Assembly: GCA_904066235.2 (NCBI GenBank)
Contig: CAJFCV020000002.1
Location: 10,912,001-10,976,000 of the forward strand
Length of the DNA: 64,000 nucleotides
Reading direction: 5' to 3'
Origin: Bursaphelenchus xylophilus
Lineage: Eukaryota; Nematoda; Chromadorea; Rhabditida; Aphelenchoididae
The translations under genes and the position numbers were made by a program. Every line of letters begins with the position of its first letter. Positions within the stretch are counted from its first letter, which is position 1. Shown piece by piece: positions 45,451 through 56,692 of this stretch. Below the pieces are notes generated by a model. It was not told the origin of the DNA. It saw only the letters and a program-made list of their open reading frames with translations, and ran no database searches.

Positions 45451-47081
45451 GATGGAATCTGAGTCTAAATGAAACTAGCATCTGCCTTAAGGGTTGTTTG
45501 TATATTATTACGGCATTTTTTGCCTAATATTTCAACAAAACAAGCAGAAACAGCCATTATATTATAGTAGGGCTGACACAACAAAAAATATATCAACTTT
45601 GCCAAGTTATGCAAATTTTTCATAATATTTTTGCTTACGCAATGCATCACAGATTTCACAATCATCTAGTATTTCTATTTTTTTCGAAATTCCCATTTTT
45701 CCAGAATCTTTTTTTTGTTACCGTAACCCTTAAACCATTGCCCCAAAAAAGTGTTGTCTAGGCAATTCGAGACCCTCAATTTGACGCCAAAAGAAACAAT
45801 AAAGCCCATTGTCTTGGCTTCCGGCGACTTGTCACCCCGAACTGCCTGAGGGCATTTAGCCCCCGGAATATGCAAAACTCCAATAATTTTGAACGAGGTC
45901 CGTGGAAAGGGTTAACAAAATTCACAGTACAGGATGTTTTTATCGGAAAAGGTATTCAGCGCCGTGAAAAAGAGCGTTTGGGTCGTTGCATGACGAGAAT
46001 TGAGCTTGTCTGGAGCGGAAGATGTCATGGATAGTATAAGTAGTTCTTCGAAAAGTGTGTTATTCAACAGGCAGAGTGTAACAAACATCTCCAAGAAGCA
46101 TAAAGATTGTTTTGAGAACAAATTTTGAATTTTGAGTGGGTGAGACAGAATGCCAAGAATTTCACACTTTGGCGGGAATTTAAAATTAATTTGATTTTAT
46201 ATGTCCTGAGGGCGTAAAATTGATAACTTAGATGGCCAAAAACTTTTCTATTGAAAAATTACATAAATTTTCAAAAATGATGAAAAACAAGTTTCATCGT
46301 ATAAAATGTCACTTTTTGTAAATTTCAAAGTGTAATTTTGAGATAATGATAACAATTGGATTATAATCCAAGAAGCGCTCAAATTTTCTTAAATTTTTAA
46401 GTTTTCGTGCCGGGACCCAGCCATTTCCCGCTTGCCTTTGGCATTCTGTTTCAACCCCCAAATTTAATTAAAGCCTTGCAAAACTGAGCTCCTGAAAGGT
46501 CACACAATTCGGAGCACACTCCAAAATTCATACCAATACAGTTTGGAAGCCAATTTGAGTAAAAACTTTCCATTCGGACCCAATTTTCCATTTCATATGC
46601 ATTTCAATTAGGGCGCCGCCAAAAAAGGTAAAAATTTTGCGCTGCAATTGAGCCCAAATTATCGCTCATTGAGCCGCAAAAGCGTTTTTGGCATTTATCC
46701 ATGTTTCCGCGAAGCCGCCGACCCAAATTTTCCGGAATGGCGACATTAATTTTGCATGGAGAATATTCGAAAGGAGCCAGAAAAGAAATAAAAAAAAAGT
46801 TTTCGGAACTCCTTCCACAAACATTTCTCGGTTATTTAGCCCGCCGAATTATGCGAGTTGAGGAGGACATGTGTGGGTGTAATCGCAACTCGTCACACCT
46901 GAGATTTGTGGGGGGAATTCTAATGAAATTTACGAATTTTCCTGGGAATTCGAATTTTTGAGCGGGATTTTGAGGAAAATGTATACGAATAGGGCGGAAA
47001 TTAGGGAAATTTGGTGACAAATGTGATGTTTTTAGGCGGAAGTTAAATTTGAATGAAAAAAAACAAAAAATTTTATTTTGG
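45451..47081. other. Gene-free stretch
   Basis: 46640-46990 is GC-richer and open in several frames on both strands, like intergenic islands elsewhere here. No domain or splice structure can be defended. Confidence 0.35.
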
Positions 47082-47896
47082 GTCCCACAACGAAAACATG
47101 AAAGTGCTCAGATCTTAATGAAACTTGGCACAAATTTAGAACAATGTTTTCTAAAGTATATGAGAGAATCCTAGCTCGCGCTTTGCAGAAACAACCGAGA
47201 TTTTTAGATCGAAAGTAGGCGAAAATTCGACATTTTTTTCCGATTTTCGACACAAAAAGTTTCATGCCTATTTCTACCGAAGAGGGTGATGTTTCCACAA
47301 AAAATCAATTTTTTCCGCACGAAACTGGCAAAGTTATGGCCAAAAAGTGTTTTTCTCTCTGACCGCTCTCTGCGTTTAGCTCTCTTGGCCGCAAAGATCG
47401 TTCAATATCTCAGCGGTATCGGCAGAGATCGAGCTAAAAATTTCAGGGATTGATATGTGTTCTATGGCCAAAGCATGTGAAAAAAAAAGAAAATCTGAGC
47501 GTTCCACTTGGGGTACTTCCTTTATAAAATAAATTTTACTGAACGCCCTAAAAACTTTTTGATAGCTATCTGTCTGTCGGAAAATAATGAATATCGGAAA
47601 ATGAATTGTGTCTCGGTAAAAGTTGCAAACAGAAAACGTCAAGACTTTTTGATAGTCATTCGAAGACCATGGCTTCTTTTTTCGCGGTTCTGGGTCTATC
47701 AAGTTTGCACTTTTCCACGCAGAAAGTGCAACCTAAAAAAACGGAATGGACAAAACCCGCTTCCTGTCTGCCCCAATCTTCCTCCACAAATCCCGGAACC
47801 CAAGTTCAACTTCGTGGGTTTCTTTTTTTATGAAAATTTGTGGACTGAACGATCTCTCCGAAAAGACTTATCTAACAAAGGGAAATCTTCCTAGTA

Positions 47897-48269
47897 TTAG
47901 GTTGATGCATAATTATCCGGCGTTTTTATTGGCGCGTTTTTTGTTAGTTAAAATTCGCGTTTTGTATGCTTTTTTCATAAAAATAATCTTATCTGTTTAG
48001 TTAATAAAATGACTGTCGAAACCCATACTCATATTCGCCGTATTATGCTCTACCACTTCGAGAAAAGTTGGAAGTCAGCACGGTCATTCCTCAACGAACT
48101 TTTCGGCGAAGGAACCAAAAAAAGACACGGTTTCCCAGTGGATGATTCCGCTTCTGTCCCACTACACACACCACATAGCCTTCTTACAGTGGACGTCTTG
48201 ACAAAACGCGAATTTTAACTAACAAAAAACGCGCCAATAAAAACGCCGGATAATTATGCATCAACCTAA
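47897..48269 (+). mobile_element. Mariner-derived MITE with 69-bp perfect TIRs
   Basis: TTAGGTTGATGCATAATTAT begins the left TIR, and its exact reverse complement ends the element. The two TIRs match for about 69 bp, through CGCGTTTTGT. TA precedes the left end; CA follows the right end, probably a mutated TA. TTAGGTTG is the typical mariner terminus. 373 bp in all, so it is deleted relative to an autonomous copy. Confidence 0.92.
48009..48218 (+). pseudogene. Truncated mariner transposase N-terminus
   Basis: Inside the MITE, an ATG opens a frame with THIRRIMLYHFEKSWKSAR followed by FLNELFGEG. This resembles the first helix-turn-helix region of mariner transposases, where IRH.LLYEF..G..A is usual. 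After the GEG stretch a run of A (AAAAAAGACAC) is followed by text that fits another frame better (DTVSQW). The DDD catalytic region is absent. The remnant cannot make active transposase. Confidence 0.75.
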
Positions 48270-48712
48270 CACAATGCTCCAACTTTCTTCAAACCTTACA
48301 AGTAGCCACCTATCATTCCTGAAATTTCACGTATAAATTCCTGAGAGTTTGAGCCCCCGCTCTGGAGGCAGAGCGGAGAAATTCAACAATCTTTTGTGGC
48401 CGAGAGAGCATAAAAAGTGTAGAGAGCGCTCACAGAAAAAACGCTTTTTAGCCATATCTTTGCCAGTTATATGGTGAAAAAAAGGATTTTTTGTGGAAAC
48501 ATTACACTCGGTGGTAGAAATAGCCATGAAACTTTTTGTGCCGAAAATCGGAAAAAAATGTCAAATTTTCGCCTACTTTCGACCTAAAAATTTCGGTTGT
48601 TTCTGCAAAGCGCAAGCTAGGATTCTCACATATATCCTAGAAAAAGTTGTTCTAAATTTATGCAAGTTTCATTAAGATCTGAGCACTTTCATGTTTTCGT
48701 TGTGGGACCCCT

Positions 48713-49207
48713 TTCATGCCAAAATTCGCAAAAAAAACTGTTACGTTTCTGCCATGCTTTCATTCTAAAAATCTCGGTCGTTTTTGCAAACAACAAGCTT
48801 CTAGTCTAACATATGTAGAAAAGAAAAAAGAAAAAAACTTGTTTTAAATTCTTGCCAATGATCATCAAAATTTGAGCGTCGCAATCGGAGAACTTTCCTT
48901 GAAAACATTTCAAAGTTCTCCGCAATTTCAACGACCTCTTCCTGGTTGGAATTGTTCCAAAATTTACGATTCCGAGCACGTTTCGTATTGAAAAGTTCCG
49001 TCTTGTAACAAAAACAACAATTATAAAGCAATAGTGTGGACGTCACAAAAAGAATGACAAAGAAAAAATTTCCTCCCACTCAAGGACAACAGGGATTAGC
49101 ATCAATTGGAAAATGTTTTCCAAGAGTTGGAAATTATTAATAGTTAGTAATAATAGTGGCTTACGATTTCAAAACAAATAGAAATTATAGGGCTTCTTTC
49201 TGTATTA
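48713..49207. other. Gene-free stretch
   Basis: 48715-48900 is another eroded B-like right half (AATCTCGGTCGTTTTTGCAA, CATCAAAATTTGAGCGTCGC). Nothing else. Confidence 0.5.
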
Positions 49208-49391
49208 GTCCGTCCGGAAAGTCGGCGGAACGGTTTTTGGCGTTTGCACTGTGCAAAAAGTCAGGTGTGAGTCACAGCCAAAAAAGCCTATTGCACGGTG
49301 CAAACAGCAAGAAATTGCACAGTGCAAAGTGAACTTTTGTTTTTGCACAGTGCATGTCGCCAAAATTACTCCAGCGACTTGCGAACAGAAT
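49208..49391 (+). mobile_element. Family D MITE, complete
   Basis: GTCCGTCCGGAAAGTCGGCGG after TA; GAGTCACAGCCAAAAAAGCC; four GCACNGTGC; CACTCCAGCGACTTGCGAAC at the right. Confidence 0.88.
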
Positions 49392-49554
49392 AGTATCAAG
49401 ATGTTCCATAGATAATATAATTAGTGTTTTCAAGGAGCTTGAAAGATAAAGTTACGTTGCTTAAGATAATCTAGCGCATTTCGAGAGCGATTTTGCATGC
49501 TTACCTCTTCTAGCACGTAAAAAATCTCATAACAGAAATGTTGCAACAGAATGC

Positions 49555-49735
49555 CAGAAAAGCCCAATGCACAGTGCAAAGTGAAATAAAAGCTGCTGGA
49601 ACGATTTTGGGCTGTTGCACTGTGCAAAAAAAGGTGCGAGCGATAGCCCCAAAAAGCCTATTGCACAGTGCAAAAAGTCAAAAATTGCACAGTGCAAAGT
49701 GAACTTTTGTTTTTGCACAGTATACGTCGCACGTC
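49555..49735 (+). mobile_element. Family D MITE, imperfect
   Basis: GCTGCTGGAACGATTTTGGGC, GGTGCGAGCGATAGCCCC, TTGCACAGTGCAAAAAGTC and AACTTTTGTTTTTGCACAG. A short AAGCCCAATGCACAGTGCAAAGTGAA piece lies before it, apparently a second partial copy. Confidence 0.8.
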
Positions 49736-49855
49736 AAGAAAAAATAAAAGAAAAACGGGCGCCCAATGAAAAAGCCTAGCATTTTTTTGGCATTCTGCCC
49801 TGTGCAAATCCGTTTTTGTCCAAATGGTTTGCAATATTTTGACGTAAAGATTAAT

Positions 49856-50012
49856 ATCGGTCTGTCGGGAAAAAAACGGCGGATCGTCGCGCCTCGGAGT
49901 CGCTCGTCATCGCTTTGCGACTGCAAGCCGCGGCTTGGGATTTGGTGCGCGATAGCGGCGAGGCGAGACATTTTGCTGCGACGATCCGCCGTTATTTTTC
50001 CGACAGACTGAT
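49856..50012. mobile_element. Family A' MITE variant
   Basis: ATCGGTCTGTCGGGAAAAAA then ACGGCGGATCGTCGCGCC at the left; CGACGATCCGCCGTTATTTT then TCCGACAGACTGAT at the right. The interior has AGCCGCGGCTTGGGATTTGG. Here CGGCGGATCG replaces the usual ATGTGGATTC. Confidence 0.9.
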
Positions 50013-51060
50013 AGTAAATCACAAGATATGGATACCAATAGAAAGCTCGAGAGCTGCTTAAGCTAATAGAATCAAAATATACCCATAACCATAGTATTTT
50101 GACAGTCTTCCAAGGAGAAGAATACAACGTCTAAATAAAAGTTTGTATCGACGATACCGATTCAGAGAGCGCTGGAAGGAGGTATAGGCTCCACGTCAAA
50201 AAAATCCTTAAACTGTTCTTCAAGTATCTACACCGGTCTCGTCCCGCTTGATGGGACAGTTTTTTTGATATTCGGCCTTGAAATTTGCACTATTTTTAGC
50301 CTAGCTCGAACCATGTTCAGAAAATGCGTCACGATGACACCCATTTAGAATGTACCAGCGGTACAAAAAACAGTTGTATGCGAGTAGTAGTAGTCTCTGG
50401 AGTTCCCATAAAAAAAATAGGTTAAACATTGCTGTTATGTGCAATTTGGATGACAGATTTTATGAATTTTTTTCGCTGTGAGAACCTTTGCAATGCCCGC
50501 AATTTCTTGACGTGCGTCGCCAATGAAATTAGCGAACAATGAATTTAAAAATACCTTCCAAAACGCATACCGGTTGCTAAGCAAGATCTACACGTAATGC
50601 TTGTGTCGCAGCGATATTCAATGCAGCGGGCGAAAAACAAAAAACTGAAAAAAGTGAAATGCACGGTGCAGAACGGAGCTTTTTGTGCACGGTGCGGATA
50701 TCGACGAGACATAAGTGATATTTATGGAGAATTACTGTCGTAAAGGATAATGTTATTTTCATCATACAAAGAAACTATCCAGACCATAGATTAATTACCA
50801 AATTTTTTGGCTTCTCCTTGCAGCAGAGCCGACAAATTTCACAATCTTTGCATGCGGAAAATTATGAAAAATGAAAAGAGCGGCCAAACTTTAGGCTAAT
50901 AATGTAAGATATGTAATAGAAATCTTTTACGAAAAACAAAAAAATCTAAAATTCTTCGAGCATAATTTCTGCAAAGCATGAACTAAAAATCTGTATAAAA
51001 ACAAAAATTTATGCTCATTAAAGCACGAAAAGTCCACATTATTTCTTCGACAGAGTGATA
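50013..51060. other. Gene-free stretch
   Basis: 50570-50720 has an E-like fragment (CTTGTGTCGCAGCGATATTC, GCACGGTGC twice). A lone A' right end is at 51030-51058 (TCCACATTATTTCTTCGACA). No gene. Confidence 0.5.
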
Positions 51061-51211
51061 GGGGTCTGTCGGGAAAATAATGTGGATTTTTCGCGCCTTG
51101 AAATTTCCCATCATCGCTTTGCAACGGCTAGCCTCGGCTGGAGATTCGGTATGCGACTGCGATGAGACACTTTGCTGCATCAAATACACATTATTTTACC
51201 GGCAAACTGAT
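51061..51211. mobile_element. Family A' MITE
   Basis: GGGTCTGTCGGGAAAATAAT then GTGGATTTTTCGCGCC left; ACACATTATTTTACCGGCAA then ACTGAT right. Confidence 0.88.
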
Positions 51212-51537
51212 AAAAAATTTTATTTCAATTTGCCCGAAATTTCGTGAAATTCTCCGATGAAACAAACTACTAATCAAAAACCGGCTCAAAAGTCTCAAAA
51301 TCGCGCCGCTTCCCAATAAAAATGCCGGAAGCCAAAACTGCAAAACGATAAAGAAAATGGATGGACAATTCCGAGAAAATTCCATGTCTACACAATGCGC
51401 TGGAAGTCAGTAATCCGCACGTTTTGTGTTTAATCAGCCAGAAAAGGGATGTATTGTGTACCAGCTTTCCGGCCCGAGTGTCTGGGGGCGAAATTGTGGG
51501 TTGGGGGAAAATGCCTCGAGAAAAGTTGAGGGGAAAA
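51212..51537. other. Gene-free stretch
   Basis: No recognised feature. Confidence 0.4.
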
Positions 51538-52066
51538 TTGTGGAGTTAAAAAATGGAAAATTATAGGGAAAAAGGGAAAAAAATTTATAGAGCAAAAATG
51601 GGATTTTTGAAGAAAAAAATTAGAAAATTTTTTCGAATTTTTTTTTGAATTTGGTGAAATTTGCCATACTAGCCCGTCCGTAGTCGCTGGACTGATTGTG
51701 GAGTTAAAAAAATGGAATAAATTGTGGAGTTAAAAAATGGAAAATTATAGGGAAAAAGGAAAAAAAAATTTATTGAGCAAAAATGGGATTTTTGAAGAAA
51801 AAAATTAGAAAATTTTTTCGAATTTTTTTTTGAATTTGGTGAAATTTGCCATACTAGCCCGTCCGTAGTCGCTGGACTGATTGTGGAGTTAAAAAAATGG
51901 AATAAATTGTGGAGTTAAAAAATGGAAAATTATAGGGAAAAAGGAAAAAAAAATTTATTGAGCAAAAATGGGATTTTTGAAGAAAAAAATTAGAAAATTT
52001 TTTCGATTTTTTTTTTTGAATTTGGTGAAATTTGCCATACTAGCCCGTCCGTAGTCGCTGGACTGA
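51538..52066. repeat. Tandem repeat, 185-bp unit, about three copies
   Basis: TTGTGGAGTTAAAAAATGGA starts units at 51538, 51722 and 51907 (steps 184 and 185). Each unit ends with a fragment of a D terminus (CCCGTCCGTAGTCGCTGGAC). The copies are almost identical, so the amplification is recent. It appears to have started at the left edge of the D element that follows. Confidence 0.95.
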
Positions 52067-52680
52067 TTTCTGACGTTTGCCCTATGCGTAGAGAGCCAGG
52101 GTGGCGACCAGAGATTGCCAAGGTCAAAAATTTCTGCTCCGGCTCCGACTCTTAGCTCCCAGAGCCGGAGCCGAGGTAAATATGCAGCTCCGGCTCCGGC
52201 TCCCGGCTCCCATGAAAAGCATAAAAAGGCCTGCGGCTCCGAATCTCGGCTCCCATGCAGAGAATTTTAAAAAAATATTTTCCCAAAAATAGATGTGCCA
52301 GAGGTCATACAGCCAAGGTTTTTGCAGCCAAGTCATACGCAACGCATTCTCCGTAGTATTTTTTGAGCAATTTGGTTTAACAAGATCACGAAATTTTTAC
52401 TTTTCTGAACGCTGAGAAGCCTGGCTCCGACTTTGGGCTCGGGAGCCGGAGCCGCACCCAAAATTTCCGGCTCTGGCTCCCGGCTCGGAGCCGGAGCCGC
52501 TCAGAGCCGGAGCCAAGAGCCGGCTCCGGAGCTGTAGCAATCTCTGGTGGCGACAGCCCAAAAAAGCCTATTGCACGGTGCAAAAAGCAAGCAATTGCAC
52601 AGTGCTGAACTTTTGTTTTCTCACAGAACACGTCGCAAAAGCAAAAGATTGGTCCGGCGACCTTCCGGAAGGATTAGTAC
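52040..52680 (+). mobile_element. Family D MITE split by a GC-rich element
   Basis: The left D part CGTCCGTAGTCGCTGGACTG reads into GAGAGCCAGGGTGGCGAC. After the insertion D resumes as GTGGCGACAGCCCAAAAAAG, GCACGGTGC, GCACAGTGC and GGCGACCTTCCGGAAGGA. Confidence 0.85.
52109..52546. mobile_element. GC-rich palindromic element with 8-bp TSD (hAT-like)
   Basis: Termini CAGAGATTGC and GCAATCTCTG. GTGGCGAC stands directly before (52101-52108) and after (52547-52554): an exact 8-bp duplication, the hAT length. The interior has GAGCCGGAGCC / GGCTCCGGCTC blocks facing each other around an AT-rich centre. No transposase. Confidence 0.9.
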
Positions 52681-52689
52681 CTTAGTTTA

Positions 52690-52980
52690 GAGGAAGTACT
52701 AGTCTGTCAGGAAAGTCTGGACTGATTTTTGGCATTTGCAAAAAAATATCAGGGTGCGAGACAGCCCCAAAAAAGCATTTGCACGGTGTCGGGAAAATAA
52801 TGTGGATTCGTCTCGCCTTGAAATCTCGCCGAGTATCCCTTTGCGACCGCTATGCGCGGCTGGGGATTTGGAGTGCGGCTGCGACACGACGAAAGATATC
52901 TCGATATTTCCAGGGGTTGATGTGTGTGCAAAAAATCGCTCCAGCAACATATCTCTTTGCAAATTGTAATTAAAATTTGC
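52690..52980. mobile_element. Family D fragment containing half of an A' copy
   Basis: CTAGTCTGTCAGGAAAGTCTGG and GGGTGCGAGACAGCCCC are D. At GCACGGTGTCGGGAAAATAA (52783-52802) it switches into A' (ATGTGGATTCGTCTCGCC) as far as about 52905, then returns to a D-like end (CAAAAAATCGCTCCAGCAAC). Confidence 0.75.
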
Positions 52981-54352
52981 GCCGAATCTCATAAAATTCT
53001 ATTGAAACTTTTATCAAAAAAAATGTTGGAAAAATATTTATTTACAATTTTTTGACAAATTATCTGATGTATTCTGCAATCATAAATAGCATGCACCTGT
53101 TTTCCTTTTCCTTTCAAAAAAAGTTTTCAAAGGAAATGACGAAATGTTTTCCTATGTATGTAAACAAATTTCTTTCAAAAAAAGTCAACCGGAAAATTTT
53201 CGATTTGCCGATGGCCTAGACTATCGCTAAATTGAGAAATGACCGAGCAATTTAGTATGTAGAAAAAATAAAAAATACTGAAATGTTTTTCGGAGATCAA
53301 ATTTTTGCGAAATTTTATGTTATCCTTGACATCTGATGTTTGAACTAGAAAAAGATACAAAAAATTGAGGGAAAACATGCTGGAAATCATTTTAAATATC
53401 GGTTTTTAATTTAAAAATAAGCCTGGTTATGTTTCAAGACAAGTTTCGACAAAAAATTTGAATTTTTGATTTCCCGCCATTTTTGGCATTCTGTTGCAAG
53501 TGTTCAAAAAAGCTTAATTTTAACTTTAATCTGTTTAAAATAGTGAATAAATAAATTGCGTTAATCAAAATTCAAGTTTTTGCTACATTTTTGATATTTT
53601 TGAACCCAAAAATTATATTATCCATGAGGTTTGATGTTTAAACTCAACATAACTCTCAAACTACAAAAATTATGACGCCAGGATTTTTTATACATTGTTT
53701 TGATATCATAACAGTATTTTTGAGATGATCTCTTAATGAAGAATTTTGAATTTTGGATTTCCCCGCCATTTTTGGCATTGTGTTTCAAACGGTCAAAAGG
53801 TTCGATTTCGACCGAAAATGTTAAAATATTTATAAAAACAGCCTTTGCAATAAAATTTTTGGTTTTTTCAAACATTTTTAGCGTTTTCTGATATAAAATT
53901 TATATTATACTTGACGTCCATCCGCTCGAAATTTTTGCAACAATTCAAAAACAAAACCCCAAATTTATTCCTCCAACCCTGACCAAAGTACATCTACTGC
54001 TATAAAAAACAAATTTCTTTCTGCTGAATGTAAGAAACTTGTCAATTCTGCGCTTTAATCCGGCTAATCCGGTGTCTGGATCAAAGGTTTTCGGAAAGTT
54101 GTGAATAATTCATTTTATTCATCATAAATCTTATGGATAATCACCAAAGTTTGTCGGATTATTACAGAAATATCATCTGAAAAGAAGAGGATCTTTGACT
54201 TTGGGAAGGTAGAATTAGACTTCAAAGAATGGGGTTGTGTAGACATAAGACTTCCAAAATTTGAGAAAACTTCAAAAAAGGATGTATTAATAATAGATGA
54301 TCCTAAAAAGGATGTTTTAATACATACACAGTAGAGGCCAATTGCGAGTGTA
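52981..54352. other. Gene-free stretch with a direct repeat
   Basis: CCCGCCATTTTTGGCATTSTG and flanking text occur at about 53470 and 53762, with GATATAAAATTATATTA-like text after each (53593 and 53889). This is a worn direct repeat of about 290 bp. No gene. Confidence 0.55.
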
Positions 54353-54890
54353 TCAGCCTGTCGTGAAAATAATGAGCACAATGTCGTCGCGCCAATCGTG
54401 TCGCTGAACTGAAAAGCAATTTGACTTTCTCTGTCACGAGTTCAGTGAGAGCACGTGTATAAAGGTCCCTAATCTAGTTGCTACTTCTGATCCCAAGCCC
54501 AAATAATACTATACAAACAACGATGACAAACGACTACACAAAACTACGACAACCAAATAACTATGCCCTAGGCAACAACTTCACAAATGAACTCACAATA
54601 CTTGAGGAACCAACTTCCCAAGAGCTGACCATAGACCAATCAATAGACAAATAGTAAATACAGTAGACTTTATTGCACACAACCGCAAAAGCGGGACAAA
54701 GACAAAACACAAAATAATACCATAATAATTGGCGATTTCTCTTCCTTTTATACCAATTTGTCGGTCATTCCGTGGGAATATGCAAATTCGCACGCGAATT
54801 CGTGACATCTCGCGACACAATTCACTTACTCGGTGGCGATGCGATTTTTTTTGCGACAGAGTATTCATTATTTCCCCGACAGACAGATAT
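54353..54890. mobile_element. Family A MITE interrupted by a solo LTR
   Basis: ATCAGCCTGTCGTGAAAATA opens the A copy. It stops inside TTTGACTTTCTC and resumes with TCTCGCGACACAATTCACTT, closing at TTATTTCCCCGACAGACAGA. Removing the insert restores the A consensus order TTTGAYTTT-C-CGCGACACAATTC. Confidence 0.92.
54432..54807 (-). mobile_element. Solo LTR, complete, 4-bp TSD
   Basis: 376 bp from TGTCACGA to TCGTGACA, so it has TG..CA ends with an 8-bp inverted repeat. TCTC occurs on both sides. Read on the minus strand, TATAAAAGG (54752-54744) is followed about 70 bp later by AATAAA (54674-54669), the usual U3-R order. No internal retroelement genes adjoin. The family is not identified. Confidence 0.9.
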
Positions 54891-54904
54891 AACGAAATGT
54901 CGAA

Positions 54905-55210
54905 GGGGTTTAGACCAAAAAATGTTTTCGTGGTGGGACCAAAAACGTTTTTTTCAAAAAAAAACTTTGCACAAGGTCTTGACTAGGCTTTGCACAAGCT
55001 TAGAACAGCGTTTTGCATGATACATGAAGAAATCATAGAGCATTGCGAATTAGAATTAATCAATTTTTTAGCGGCAAACTCGCGGAGAAGTGGCCAAAAA
55101 GAGATCTTCTCTCTGACCGCTCTCCTCAATTTTCGTTGTCTCTCGCCAAAAAAGATGGTTCAATATCTCATCTCTCACCGTATAGAGGGACATAAAATTT
55201 TCAGCATTTA
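54905..55210 (+). mobile_element. Family B remnant
   Basis: TTTTCGTGGTGGGACCAAAA marks the left. B-like text follows: CTCTCTGACCGCTCTCCTC, TGTCTCTCGCCAAAAAAG and TCAATATCTCATCTCTCACC. Heavily eroded. Confidence 0.55.
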
Positions 55211-56233
55211 CTCTAGGGCTTATTTAAAGGTAGTTTTTAAAATTTCGAAAAATTTCAAAAAATTTTCAAAATTTCGAAATTTTTTTAAAAATTCAAAAAA
55301 TTGAATTTTTTCTAATTAGCCTTTTGGACTCGAAATCGTACCTTACTGCTCATTATTTTTGCAAAAACGTCTCTCTTTTTCTCACTGTAGTTTATTTAAT
55401 ATTGAGACTGAAAAACAATCCGATGACATTATCGTAGGCAAATAATTACACAAAAAAGAAACGAAAATGAATTTAGGGTGTTGAATTACTGCCAAAATAT
55501 TGTTTGAATTTCCCTTTTTTACGAGATATCATGCGTCGAATATTCGAAATGTGAAAAATAAAAAATAAAATTTTCGATATTTTGATATTTTGACCCTAAA
55601 AAAAGGTCAAACAGAAGTCAGCTGACCTCGGAAATTTTGCTTATCTCTTTATAAAGTCAGAAGAAATATTATTGTCCTGTGAGAACAACAAAAAATGCTG
55701 AAAATTCAAGATTTTTAGGCTTTTTATATCAAAATTTGTGATGGATAATATAATTAGTGTCCTCAAACAGCTTTAAATTAGAATTTGTGTGAGTGTAATG
55801 GATAAAACAGCGTATTTTACAATTAATTTTGCTTGTTTGCCCCTCCCAGCATTCAAAATACTCCTTGAAACAGAATGCCAAAAATGGCGGGAGTTCAAAT
55901 TCTTTTTGTGTTTTTGTGTATTGAACGGTTCTGAAATGCGGCCGTGAAAACGAGAGAGTTTTAAACCGCATTAACTTTGTTTCGAAAAGCGGAAGTAATC
56001 CGCTGAACGCACTTTTATGTAAAAACGTTTGAAGGGAAACCGAGTCCGAAACATTGATCCGAAAAACACAAAAGTGTCACTTCAGAGCAAAAACCATAAG
56101 TCGCAGAGCTTTGCATGGCTCTATCATCTAGATTGGAGGCTGAAAATACCTTATAACTATACATAGTAATTTCAGCCAGTTAACGTAAACATATTTCCCA
56201 TGGTCATTTTTTGCGTAAAAAATGATTTTTTTA
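55211..56233. other. Gene-free stretch
   Basis: GAAACAGAATGCCAAAAATGG at 55866 is one copy of the dispersed GGCATTCTGTTTC repeat. No gene supported. Confidence 0.45.
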
Positions 56234-56328
56234 TCAGTTCGTCGGGAAAATAATGAGCACTCTGTCGCATCGAAAATCGCATCGCCGCCGAGAAAATGAA
56301 TTGCATAGCGCAAAATCAAATTGCTTTT
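56234..56328. mobile_element. Family A MITE, left half only
   Basis: ATCAGTTCGTCGGGAAAATA to CAAAATCAAATTGCTTTT, then it joins unrelated text with GCACGGTGC. Confidence 0.85.
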
Positions 56329-56516
56329 TTGCACGGTGCAGACGGGACTTCTTAGTCTGCTGAACAAAGGCGACCGCATAATGTGTGTTGGGCATAAGTA
56401 TGTGATACAAAAGAACCCGAAGATTTTAGCTTGCCCTTCGAAGATGTTGCCGAAATATGTGGCTATTCACCGAGAGACTACGAAGAAATAGGAGAGGCTA
56501 CGTACTTAAACAAAAT

Positions 56517-56671
56517 ATCAGTCTGTCGGGAAAATAATGAGCACTCTGTCGCATCGAAAATCGCATCGCCGCCGAGAAAATGAATTGTATCGCGGCAAAA
56601 TCAAATTACTTTCACTTCGGCGACTTCTCGGCTCAGCGAGATTATGCTCATTATTTTCCCGACAGACTGAT
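56517..56671. mobile_element. Family A MITE, complete
   Basis: ATCAGTCTGTCGGGAAAATA and TATTTTCCCGACAGACTGAT, 155 bp, close to consensus. Confidence 0.93.
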
Positions 56672-56692
56672 AGTGGGAAAACAAGTAAATTT

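Larger units (their letters stand above)
47082..48712. repeat. Long inverted repeat built of two B-like arms
   Basis: The left arm begins GGGTCCCACAACGAAAACATG, GAAAGTGCTCAGATCTTAAT and runs through B-family text to about 47460. The right arm ends with ATTAAGATCTGAGCACTTTC, ATGTTTTCGTTGTGGGACCC, preceded by inverted B text from about 48335. The arms share features absent from normal B elements, such as TTTTCCGATTTTCG and TTTCTACCG-GAGGGTGATG/CATTACACTCGG. The 0.9 kb between them includes a mariner-derived MITE. Confidence 0.85.

Noticed and set aside
46701..46961. 86-codon open frame in a GC-richer patch
   Set aside because: Competing frames on both strands and no recognisable protein features.
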